Below are positions 1-5,385 of a stretch of DNA of 6,742 nucleotides, piece by piece. Under the pieces are notes generated by a model. It was not told the DNA's origin. It saw only the letters and a program-made list of their open reading frames with translations, and made no database searches. The position numbers and the translations under genes were made by a program. The DNA comes from Methylorubrum extorquens. GTDB lineage: Bacteria > Pseudomonadota > Alphaproteobacteria > Rhizobiales > Beijerinckiaceae. The stretch spans positions 1 through 6,742 of the forward strand of contig JAEUAC010000321.1 of assembly GCA_019695455.1 (NCBI GenBank), in the 5' to 3' direction. How positions within the stretch are numbered: position 1 is the stretch's first letter; each line of letters begins with the position of its first letter.

Positions 1-69
1 GTGGCCGACGCCGCGAGGGCCCACCGCAAGTTCCGCAAGGCCGAGCCGTTCTGGACGAAGTTCGCCTGA
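1..69 (+). CDS. C-terminal end of an unidentified protein (partial, 5' cut by window)
   Basis: Frame 1 is open from the first base to a TGA at 67-69 and encodes 22 residues, reading VADAARAHRKFRK then AEPFWTKFA. The piece is basic and could be an amphipathic helix ending in an aromatic-rich tail. A 7-bp hairpin follows within about 45 bases and the next gene is convergent, both of which fit a real gene end. The opening GTG is probably an internal valine codon rather than a start. I do not recognise the family, and the fragment is too short to assign a function. Confidence 0.5.
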   Translation: MADAARAHRKFRKAEPFWTKFA

Positions 70-112
70 CGCCCGTCCGAGAGCGCGGAGGGATCCGTCG
101 AGCCTCCGTGAC

Positions 113-131
113 GGCCGGGTCCGTCCCGGCC
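113..131. terminator. Hairpin between convergent genes
   Basis: GGCCGGG (113-119) and CCCGGCC (125-131) form a perfect 7-bp stem with a 5-base loop. It lies between the + strand gene ending at 69 and the minus-strand dehydratase ending at 149, so it could serve either transcript. There is no T tract on either side, so it is not a textbook intrinsic terminator. The placement is what supports the call. Confidence 0.4.
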
Positions 132-148
132 ATCAGCTGGACGCGCCG

Positions 149-1954
149 TCAGTGGTTGTCGCGCGGGACGCCCATGGTCTGGGCGACGCGCTGGTACTTC
201 ACGGCGGGCTTCAGGACCATGCCCTCGGAGAGCTGGTCCACCATGGCGCGCTGGATCTCCTGCCAGGGCGTCTGCGAGGCCGGGTAGGCGAAGCCGCCGC
301 GGGATTCGAGATCCTGGCGGCGGCGCTGCAGCTCCTCGGCCGGCAGCAGGATGTCGGCCGTGCGCTTGTTCAGGTCGATGCGGATGCGGTCGCCCGTCTG
401 CAGGAGGGCGAGCCCGCCGCCGGCCGCCGCCTCGGGCGAGGCGTTCAGGATCGACGGCGTGCCGGACGTGCCCGATTGCCGGCCGTCGCCGATGCAGGGG
501 AGCGAGGTCACGTTGCGGCGGATCAGCGAGCCCGGCGGCTGCATGTTCACGACCTCGGCCGCGCCCGGATAGCCGATCGGGCCCGCGCCGCGCATGATGA
601 GGATCGTGTTCTCGTCGATCCCGAGGGAAGGATCGTCGATCCGGTGGTGGTAATCCTCCGGCCCGTCGAAGACGACCACGGCGCCCTCGAAGGCGTTCGG
701 ATCCTCCGGGTTGTTCAGGTAGCGCTCCTGGAATTCGGGGCTGATGACCGACGTCTTCATGATGGCCGAGTCGAACAGCGAGCCCTTCAGGTTCAGGAAG
801 CCCGCCTTCTCCTTCAGGGGCTCGGCATAGGCCCGGATGACCTCGCGGTTCCAGGAATGCTTGCCGCGGTTGTTCTCACCGATCGTCCTGCCGTTGCACG
901 TGAGCGCGCCCTCGTGGATCTTGCCGGCGTCGATCAGCTCCGCCAGCACGGCCGGCAGGCCGCCGGCGCGGTGGTATTCCTCGCCCAGCCATTCGCCGGC
1001 CGGCTGCATGTTGAGCAGCAGCGGGATCGGGAAGCCGATGCGCTCCCAGTCGTCGTTGTCGAGCGGCACGCCGATGTGCTTGGCGATGGCGTTGATGTGG
1101 ATCGGCGCGTTCGTGCTCCCGCCGATCGCGGCGTTCGCCACGACGACGTTCTCGAACGCCTCGCGGGTCATGATGTCGGAGGGCTTCAGGTCCTCCCAGA
1201 CCATGTCGACGATGCGCCGGCCGGTCGCGTAGGCGGCCTGGCCGCGCTCCCGGTAGGGCGCCGGGATGGCGGCCGAATCCGGCAGCGCCATGCCGAGCGC
1301 CTCGGCGAGCGCGTTCATGGTCGAGGCCGTGCCCATCGTGTTGCAATGGCCGGTCGACGGGGCGGACGAGCCCACGATGTCCATGAACTGGTGGAAGTCG
1401 ATGTCGCCCTTCGCGTGCCGCTCGCGCGCCTTCCAGACGACGGTGCCGGAGCCCGTCAGCTCCTTGTGGAAGTAGCCGTTCAGCATCGGCCCGACATTGA
1501 GCGAGATGGCCGGGATGTTCACGGTCGCGGCCGCCATGAGGCAGGCCGGCATGGTCTTGTCGCAGCCCGTCAGGAGCACCACGCCGTCGAGCGGGTAGCC
1601 GTACAGGACCTCGACGAGCGACAGGTAGGAGAGGTTGCGGTCGAGGCAGGCGGTCGGGCGCTTGCCCGTCTCCTGGATCGGATGGCACGGGAACTCGAAG
1701 GCGACGCCCCCGGCGGCCGTGATGCCCTCGCGGACGCGCTTGGCGAGCTCGATATGGTGGCGGTTGCAGGGCGACAGGTCCGAGCCGGTCTGGGCGATGC
1801 CGATGATGGGCCGGCCCGTGCGCAGCTCGTCGGCCGTCAGGCCGAAATTGAGGTAGCGCTCGAGGTAGAGCGCCGTCATCCCGGGGTTGTCGGGGTTGTC
1901 GAACCACTGCTTGGACCGCAGGTTCTCCGGCGTCATCCTCGCCCGCTCAGCCAT
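149..1954 (-). CDS. IlvD/Edd-family dehydratase, probably a sugar-acid (D-xylonate-type) dehydratase
   Basis: A cytoplasmic iron-sulfur dehydratase that removes water from a 2,3-dihydroxy acid to give a 2-keto-3-deoxy acid. It is 601 aa from the chosen start. The three cluster cysteines are visible: C63 (SPCNRHH), C131 (TGCDK) and C204 (GHCNTMG). Their spacing of 68 and 73 matches my memory of Rhizobium L-arabinonate dehydratase (C59, C127, C200). K133 fits the lysine that carries the carbamate binding Mg. S494 in RQSGT fits the catalytic serine. The N-terminal pattern WFDNP...MTALYLER and the C-terminal end PRDNH closely recall Caulobacter xylonate dehydratase XylD (591 aa), which points to the Weimberg step from D-xylonate to 2-keto-3-deoxyxylonate. 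Other sugar acids, or dihydroxy-acid dehydratase of branched-chain amino acid synthesis, remain possible. No sugar-pathway partner is in the window. ATG 1954 is chosen because GGGAG (minus strand, 1962-1966) sits 7 bases before it. The frame stays open upstream through ATG 2008, but that extension is unlike the family. Confidence 0.9.
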   Translation of the reverse strand: MAERARMTPENLRSKQWFDNPDNPGMTALYLERYLNFGLTADELRTGRPIIGIAQTGSDLSPCNRHHIELAKRVREGITAAGGVAFEFPCHPIQETGKRPTACLDRNLSYLSLVEVLYGYPLDGVVLLTGCDKTMPACLMAAATVNIPAISLNVGPMLNGYFHKELTGSGTVVWKARERHAKGDIDFHQFMDIVGSSAPSTGHCNTMGTASTMNALAEALGMALPDSAAIPAPYRERGQAAYATGRRIVDMVWEDLKPSDIMTREAFENVVVANAAIGGSTNAPIHINAIAKHIGVPLDNDDWERIGFPIPLLLNMQPAGEWLGEEYHRAGGLPAVLAELIDAGKIHEGALTCNGRTIGENNRGKHSWNREVIRAYAEPLKEKAGFLNLKGSLFDSAIMKTSVISPEFQERYLNNPEDPNAFEGAVVVFDGPEDYHHRIDDPSLGIDENTILIMRGAGPIGYPGAAEVVNMQPPGSLIRRNVTSLPCIGDGRQSGTSGTPSILNASPEAAAGGGLALLQTGDRIRIDLNKRTADILLPAEELQRRRQDLESRGGFAYPASQTPWQEIQRAMVDQLSEGMVLKPAVKYQRVAQTMGVPRDNH

Positions 1955-2058
1955 CCGGTCGCTCCCGCGCGCCTCTTCCTCGGAGGCGCTCCAAACCGCG
2001 TCCGTCATGGACCCGCTTCGGCCGGGAGGCAACCGGGGTCCGGGCCCGCCCGCGCCGC

Positions 2059-2082
2059 CGCTCCGGCCCGCGGGCCGGAGCG
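2059..2082. repeat. 24-bp perfect palindrome upstream of the dehydratase gene
   Basis: The 12 bases CGCTCCGGCCCG (2059-2070) are followed directly by their exact reverse complement (2071-2082). The palindrome lies in the 183-bp gap between the YidB-type gene and the dehydratase gene, both on the minus strand. As RNA it would fold into a very stable GC stem. It could be part of a terminator for the upstream gene or of the dehydratase leader, and a dimeric-protein operator is also possible. No T tract follows. Confidence 0.55.
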
Positions 2083-2083
2083 T

Positions 2084-2108
2084 CTCCGGGTCGCCGCGCG
2101 ACCCGGAG
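2084..2108 (-). terminator. 10-bp GC-rich hairpin downstream of the YidB-type gene
   Basis: CTCCGGGTCG (2084-2093) and CGACCCGGAG (2099-2108) pair perfectly around a 5-base loop, 30 bases past the YidB-type stop codon on the minus strand. It is only one base from the palindrome at 2059-2082, so the transcript would carry two strong stems in a row. A smaller stem, CCGGG (2112-2116) with CCCGG (2120-2124), precedes them. This is the expected position for transcription termination of the upstream gene, but there is no U run. Confidence 0.45.
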
Positions 2109-2137
2109 GGACCGGGCAACCCGGAGGGGTCGTCCGG

Positions 2138-2617
2138 TCAGCCCGCGATGCCGGGCAGCCGGCCCTGGGGCGTATAGCGGTCGACCGCGTCCGGCAGCTC
2201 GCGGCTGAGGCGCGACAGGATCTCCTCCCGCGACAGGCCCGTCCGCTGCTGCAGCGAGGACAGCGTATCGGTCCCGATGGCCTGTTCGAGATCCGTCGGG
2301 GCGATCGCCTTGTTCGGCCCCGTGCCGACCCAGCTGTCGGCCGTCTCGCCGTGGCCGGCGCCCTTGAACTGGTCGATGATGCCGCCGAGGGCGCCGCCGA
2401 GGAACCCGCCCGGATCCTGGCCCCGCATCCCGTCGAGGAAGCCGCCGTGGCTCGCGCCGCCTGCGCCGCCTCCTGCGCCCTGCCCGGCCGGCACCGTCGC
2501 GGGCTGGCCCGCGCCGCCCGCATTGCCGAGCCATTCGGCGATCTTGTCCCGGTTCTGGTAGCCGGCGAAGGCCAGCAGCCCGAGAAGCGCCGTCATGGAA
2601 GGTCCGTTGCCGCTCAT
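2138..2617 (-). CDS. YidB/DUF937 family protein
   Basis: This 159-aa protein matches the YidB (DUF937) pattern. A short N-terminal helical part (residues 9-31, ending in AEWLGN) leads into a long Gly/Ala-rich low-complexity linker (about 32-82, with repeated GGFL and GGAL elements). The conserved C-terminal block follows: IIDQFKGAGHGE, then the signature SWVGTGPN (95-102), APTDLEQAIG, and a helical end (LSREEILSRLSRELPDAVDRYTP). The molecular function of the family is not established as far as I know. There is no clear cleavable signal or membrane helix. The start at 2617 is supported by AGGAG (minus strand, 2625-2629) 7 bases upstream; ATG 2596 is an alternative without that support. A consensus EcfG promoter lies about 37 bases upstream, so I infer induction by the alphaproteobacterial general stress response. 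The gene is divergent from the membrane protein gene at 2801. Confidence 0.88.
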   Translation of the reverse strand: MSGNGPSMTALLGLLAFAGYQNRDKIAEWLGNAGGAGQPATVPAGQGAGGGAGGASHGGFLDGMRGQDPGGFLGGALGGIIDQFKGAGHGETADSWVGTGPNKAIAPTDLEQAIGTDTLSSLQQRTGLSREEILSRLSRELPDAVDRYTPQGRLPGIAG

Positions 2618-2653
2618 GGCCGCTCTCCTGTCGATCGTGGTGATCGCGGCCAG

Positions 2654-2679
2654 AACGGGCGGAAACCGGACCGGGTTCC
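2654..2679 (-). promoter_or_regulatory. EcfG-type (general stress) promoter for the YidB-family gene
   Basis: On the minus strand GGAAC (2679-2675) is followed after exactly 17 bases by CGTT (2657-2654). This matches the published alphaproteobacterial EcfG consensus GGAAC-N16/17-CGTT used by the PhyR-NepR-EcfG general stress system. The predicted transcript start is near 2646, giving a leader of about 30 bases that contains the ribosome binding site AGGAG before ATG 2617. Both boxes match fully and the geometry is right, which makes chance unlikely, but the site is untested. Confidence 0.75.
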
Positions 2680-2708
2680 CCGGGGCGGCGCCCTCGGCCC
2701 GTCGCCAA

Positions 2709-2733
2709 GGAACAATCCGCCTGCCTCTCGCTT
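2709..2733 (+). promoter_or_regulatory. Weak EcfG-like promoter candidate for the membrane protein gene
   Basis: GGAAC (2709-2713) is a perfect -35 box on the + strand, but what follows at the -10 distance is GCTT after 16 bases, or CGCTT after 15, rather than CGTT. A start near 2740 would give a leader of about 60 bases before ATG 2801. The position between divergent genes is suitable. The -10 match is poor, so this is only a candidate. Confidence 0.25.
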
Positions 2734-2800
2734 AGGCAGCGCGATGGCCGCTTCCGGCCGGACGACGATGCGGCGCCGCCGCGATGAAGGACGATCGAGT

Positions 2801-3670
2801 ATGGTGACGCAACGTATCGAGACCGCGGGCGACGTGATGTCGACCTCGACCCGGATCTCCTGGGGGGCCGTGCTGGCCGGCGTGGCGCTCGCGCTGGTCG
2901 TCCAGTTCCTCATCAATCTCGCCGGGATCGGCTTCGGTTCCGCGACGCTCGATCCCGGTACGTCCGACAACCCGAGCGCCGCGGCGGCGTCGATCACGGC
3001 GGCCGTCTGGTGGATCGCGTCGGGCATCATCGCGTCCTTCGCGGGCGCGTTCCTGGCTGGCCGCCTGTCCGGCAAGTTCGGCGCCGGCACGGGCGGCTGG
3101 CACGGCATCACGACCTGGGCGGCGACGACGCTCGTGGTGCTCTACCTCCTCGGCACGGCGGCCGGCAGCCTGATCGGCGGGGCCTTCTCGACGGTGGGCA
3201 GCGCGATCGGCGGTCTCGGCCAGGCGACGGGCGGCGCGGCCTCGACGGCCATCCAGGCGGCGGCCCCGGCCGCGGCGCGGATGTCGAACCCGCTGGAGCA
3301 GATCGAGCAGCGCGTGCGCACGGCGACGGCCGGCCAGGACCCGGCGGCCGCGCGCGACGCCGCCGTCTCGGCCATCCGGGCGGCCCTCACGGGCAACGAG
3401 GCGCAGGCCCAGCAGGCCCGCGACCGGGCCGCGCAGGCGCTCGCGACCGCGCAGAACATCCCGGTCGACCAGGCCCGCACGCAGGTGCAGGAGTACGAGA
3501 CCCAGTACCGGCAGGCGGTCGCCCAGGCGAAGGACGCGGCCGTGAAGGCGGCGGACGTGACGGCGAAGGCCGTGACGCGCGGCGCCCTGTTCGGGGCCCT
3601 CGCCCTCCTGCTCGGCGCGGTCGCGGCCTGGTTCGGCGGCAGCCTCGGCGTGCGCACGGCGCGCGCCTGA
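2801..3670 (+). CDS. 'PhnA-like' inner-membrane protein with a long helical loop
   Basis: A 289-aa integral membrane protein. Hydrophobic helices are visible at about 20-46 (starting RISWGAVLAGVALAL), 64-88 and 104-127, with a fourth at 261-283 near the C-terminus. Between helices 3 and 4 lies a Gly/Ala-rich stretch (128-160) and then a charged Ala/Gln/Arg-rich segment (about 163-258) that should be a long amphipathic or coiled-coil helix. The front half, with its ISWGAV..GV opening, matches proteins that alphaproteobacterial genomes label 'PhnA-like protein'. The name does not imply a phosphonate function, and the role is unknown; envelope stress or membrane organisation is only a guess. ATG 2801 is chosen for GAAGGA (2786-2791) 9 bases upstream. 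In-frame ATGs at 2744 and 2768 would add a basic extension without an obvious ribosome site, and ATG 2837 is a possible later start. It is divergent from the YidB-family gene and convergent with DUF2252. Confidence 0.82.
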   Translation: MVTQRIETAGDVMSTSTRISWGAVLAGVALALVVQFLINLAGIGFGSATLDPGTSDNPSAAAASITAAVWWIASGIIASFAGAFLAGRLSGKFGAGTGGWHGITTWAATTLVVLYLLGTAAGSLIGGAFSTVGSAIGGLGQATGGAASTAIQAAAPAAARMSNPLEQIEQRVRTATAGQDPAAARDAAVSAIRAALTGNEAQAQQARDRAAQALATAQNIPVDQARTQVQEYETQYRQAVAQAKDAAVKAADVTAKAVTRGALFGALALLLGAVAAWFGGSLGVRTARA

Positions 3671-3678
3671 CCCGAAGC

Positions 3679-3714
3679 GAGGAAGGCGGCGGGCCCCGGG
3701 TCCGCCGCCTCCTC
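3679..3714. terminator. Shared bidirectional stem-loop between convergent genes
   Basis: AGGCGGCGG (3684-3692) pairs with CCGCCGCCT (3702-3710). The stem continues inward through a G·T wobble and two C-G pairs to a 3-base loop (3696-3698). Outward, GAGG (3679-3682) pairs with CCTC (3711-3714) across a single bulged A. The 42-bp gap between the two convergent stop codons is almost filled by this stem, whose right arm includes part of the DUF2252 stop codon. It would fold in both transcripts. There is no T tract on either side. Confidence 0.6.
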
Positions 3715-4927
3715 AACCCGCCGCGTCGTCCCCCGTGGCGTAGCGGCGGCAATGGTCGAGATAGGCCGCCTCGTGGCTCGCCACGAGTTCGACCACGCTG
3801 GACCAGAGCCACGACGGCGCGTCCAGGGTCTTGGACCGGGTCCGCGTGACCTCGCCGGACCAGCGCCTGCGGGTCCCGGGATCCATCTGGCGGCCGTGGG
3901 CGATCCCGACGACCAGGCCGAGATAGCGCGCGATCTCCGCCGCGACCACGCGGTCGAGCTTGCCGATCTCGATCTTCAGGTCCTGCGGCATCAGCTCCCG
4001 CAGCACGACGGAGACGTCGAGGAGGCGGCCCGCCCGCATCCGATCCCCCAGATGCGGCGACAGGGCCCGCGCGCCCGCCACCACGCGCTCGGCGTTCTCC
4101 CGCGGGGCCCGAACGGCCGCCGCCCGCGGCGCCGCGGCCTGGCCGGCCTCCTTGACGTCGATCAGGCCCATGCGGCCGTGCCGCGGATCGCCCTCCGCGA
4201 TGCCGACGAGCACGGCGTAGCGGCGCCGGCCGAGCGAGGAGCAGCCCTTCACCCAGAAGGCCGCGTCGAGGATCTCGGCCTCGCCGCCCGCGGCTCCGCC
4301 GAACAGCGTCTCCACCATGGCGCGCACGGGTGCGGTGCGGAACAGGTCGGCCAGCCCGCCGAGCTCGTCGCGGGCGAGCGGCCAGAAGGTCGGGCCGATC
4401 GGCAGGACGGGCTCGACGTCCTCGATGCGCTCCGCCGCGAGGTGGCGCCACTTCCGCTTGGACGACCGGCTCAGGAGGTCGCGGACGATGCGCGGCCGTT
4501 CCGCCTCCTCGTTCGCCTCGTCGAGGAGGCCCGCCGCGTAGCCGTCGACCAGCGCCTCCACCATGCGGGCCGTCACCACGCCGGGCAGGTCCGCCCCGCG
4601 GGCGGCGGAGGCGAGCGACAGGCCGAGCCGGATGAGGTCGTGCGCCGGATTGCCGATGACGGTCTGGTCGAGGTCGCGGATCTGCACCGCGACCTTCCCG
4701 TCACCGTTCGCCAGCGGGCCGAGATTGCCGACGTGGCAATCGCCGCAGATCCAGACCTGCGGCCCGTCGGGAAGCCGGCCGCCGGCCTCGTCCAGCCAGT
4801 CGTAGAACTTGGCCGTCGCCCCGCGCACGAAGGCGTGCGCCGAGCGGGCCATCTTGAGCCGGCGCTGGCGCACCAGCACGTCGCCCCGCTCGTCGGGCGC
4901 CGGGACCACGGAGGCGGGGGCTTTCAT
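3713..4927 (-). CDS. DUF2252 family protein, possibly with a kinase-like fold
   Basis: This 404-aa soluble protein fits the DUF2252 family by its ordered motifs: KMARSAHAFVRGA (25-37), GDCHVGN (62-68), IRDLDQTVIGNPAHDLIRL (83-101), KGCSSLGRRRY (227-237), IDVKEA (256-261), RELMPQDLKIE (310-320) and GIAHGRQ (341-347). No membrane segment or signal peptide is seen. GDCHVGN and the following DLD...HDL block look like the catalytic loop and metal-binding segment of aminoglycoside phosphotransferase-type kinases. GCSSLG and VKEA look like a nucleotide loop and N-lobe lysine, but they come later in the chain. That comparison is my inference; the biochemical role of the family is unknown to me. ATG 4927 has no good Shine-Dalgarno sequence. 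ATG 4852 (M26) is possible but would remove residues just ahead of the first motif. The gene is convergent with the membrane protein gene and divergent from the cysteine-rich gene. Confidence 0.88.
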   Translation of the reverse strand: MKAPASVVPAPDERGDVLVRQRRLKMARSAHAFVRGATAKFYDWLDEAGGRLPDGPQVWICGDCHVGNLGPLANGDGKVAVQIRDLDQTVIGNPAHDLIRLGLSLASAARGADLPGVVTARMVEALVDGYAAGLLDEANEEAERPRIVRDLLSRSSKRKWRHLAAERIEDVEPVLPIGPTFWPLARDELGGLADLFRTAPVRAMVETLFGGAAGGEAEILDAAFWVKGCSSLGRRRYAVLVGIAEGDPRHGRMGLIDVKEAGQAAAPRAAAVRAPRENAERVVAGARALSPHLGDRMRAGRLLDVSVVLRELMPQDLKIEIGKLDRVVAAEIARYLGLVVGIAHGRQMDPGTRRRWSGEVTRTRSKTLDAPSWLWSSVVELVASHEAAYLDHCRRYATGDDAAG

Positions 4928-4981
4928 CGCGCTGCAACATCACGGAAGCGGCGCGGCGGCAAGGTGGGCCGGCGGGCTTCA

Positions 4982-5000
4982 ACACAATCCAATATTGTGT
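4982..5000. promoter_or_regulatory. AT-rich operator-like inverted repeat
   Basis: ACACAAT (4982-4988) and ATTGTGT (4994-5000) form a perfect 7-bp inverted repeat around CCAAT, giving a 19-bp dyad. It stands out as an AT-rich island in a GC-rich window. It lies 55 bases upstream of the DUF2252 start and just before, or overlapping, the possible start of the + strand cysteine-rich gene. That is where a dimeric repressor or activator could control one or both divergent genes. I cannot name the regulator. Confidence 0.5.
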
Positions 5001-5320
5001 CAGCATCGCCGATACCACCTGGAGATTTCGCGCTGCGGCTTCCCTGGCTTCCCATTGCCCTCGGCCTGGCCACCCTTCCGGCGCTCGGGCAGCCGAGCCG
5101 CCCGCCCTGCCCCGACCTGCCGCTCTGCCGCGGATGCGGCTGCCGCGGCGGCACGGGCTATCGCGGCCCAGACCGAGCCTGCGTCGGCTTCCGCGAGTTC
5201 GATCGCGTCTGCGGGCCGCCGCCGCACGCGAGTTGCGTGTTCGAGAATGCGCCGAACACGGGCCTGAACCGCGATTGCGTGATCGGGCCGCGCACGCGTC
5301 CGGCCGCTCCGCCGCCCTGA
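4997..5320 (+). CDS. Small cysteine-rich, probably secreted protein
   Basis: The frame encodes 107 aa from GTG 4997 to TGA 5318-5320. Residues 14-31 (RLPWLPIALGLATLPALG) look like a signal peptide h-region with a cleavage site near ALG-Q. The mature part has eight cysteines (38, 44, 47, 49, 62, 72, 80, 94), including a CRGCGC cluster, then GYRGPDRACVGF and FENAPNTGLNRDC, and a Pro-rich end. An even number of cysteines suggests disulfides outside the cytoplasm. I have an impression of similar small hypothetical proteins in Methylobacterium, but cannot name a family or function. The start is uncertain. GTG 4997 lies inside the inverted repeat and has no Shine-Dalgarno sequence, while GGAG (5021-5024) sits 8 bases before an in-frame CTG at 5033 that would give an ideal signal peptide. 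It ends 65 bases before the aminotransferase gene and could be co-transcribed with it. Confidence 0.6.
   Translation: MSASPIPPGDFALRLPWLPIALGLATLPALGQPSRPPCPDLPLCRGCGCRGGTGYRGPDRACVGFREFDRVCGPPPHASCVFENAPNTGLNRDCVIGPRTRPAAPPP
5021..5024 (+). promoter_or_regulatory. Possible ribosome binding site pointing to a CTG start
   Basis: GGAG is followed after 8 bases by CTG at 5033-5035, in frame with the cysteine-rich protein. Starting there would give a compact signal peptide (basic Arg, then LPWLPIALGLATLPALG). No ATG, GTG or TTG is at that position, so this is a candidate rare start codon or an altered ATG. Confidence 0.3.
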
Positions 5321-5385
5321 GCGCATGCTTGCCTGCGCGCGCGAACCGCGCCACAGGCCAGGGCAACGACAGCCGGGAGGAGCGC

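Noticed and set aside
2000..2035. A TTGCCT-N17-CATGAC sequence on the minus strand as a sigma-70-type promoter for the dehydratase.
   Set aside because: Both boxes match poorly, and similar strings are expected by chance. The dehydratase promoter remains unlocated.
1955..2119. N-terminal extension of the dehydratase to ATG 2008 or 2119.
   Set aside because: It would cross the hairpins, is low in complexity and is unlike family N-termini. ATG 1954 has a good ribosome site and gives the expected length.
152..2800. A + strand frame open from 152 and continuous into the membrane protein gene (1172 codons in all).
   Set aside because: It is the antisense shadow of the dehydratase and YidB genes in GC-rich DNA. 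The translation is Arg/Ala/Val-rich low complexity with no family motif. Only the part from 2801 has real coding character.
2744..2800. Upstream starts (ATG 2744 or 2768) for the membrane protein.
   Set aside because: The added residues are basic and unlike a conserved start, and there is no ribosome site. ATG 2801 has GAAGGA at proper spacing.
3752..4990. A + strand frame open through the DUF2252 gene and into the cysteine-rich gene.
   Set aside because: It is antisense to clear DUF2252 motifs, with a composition typical of reverse-strand shadows. Only the end, after about 4997, is supported.
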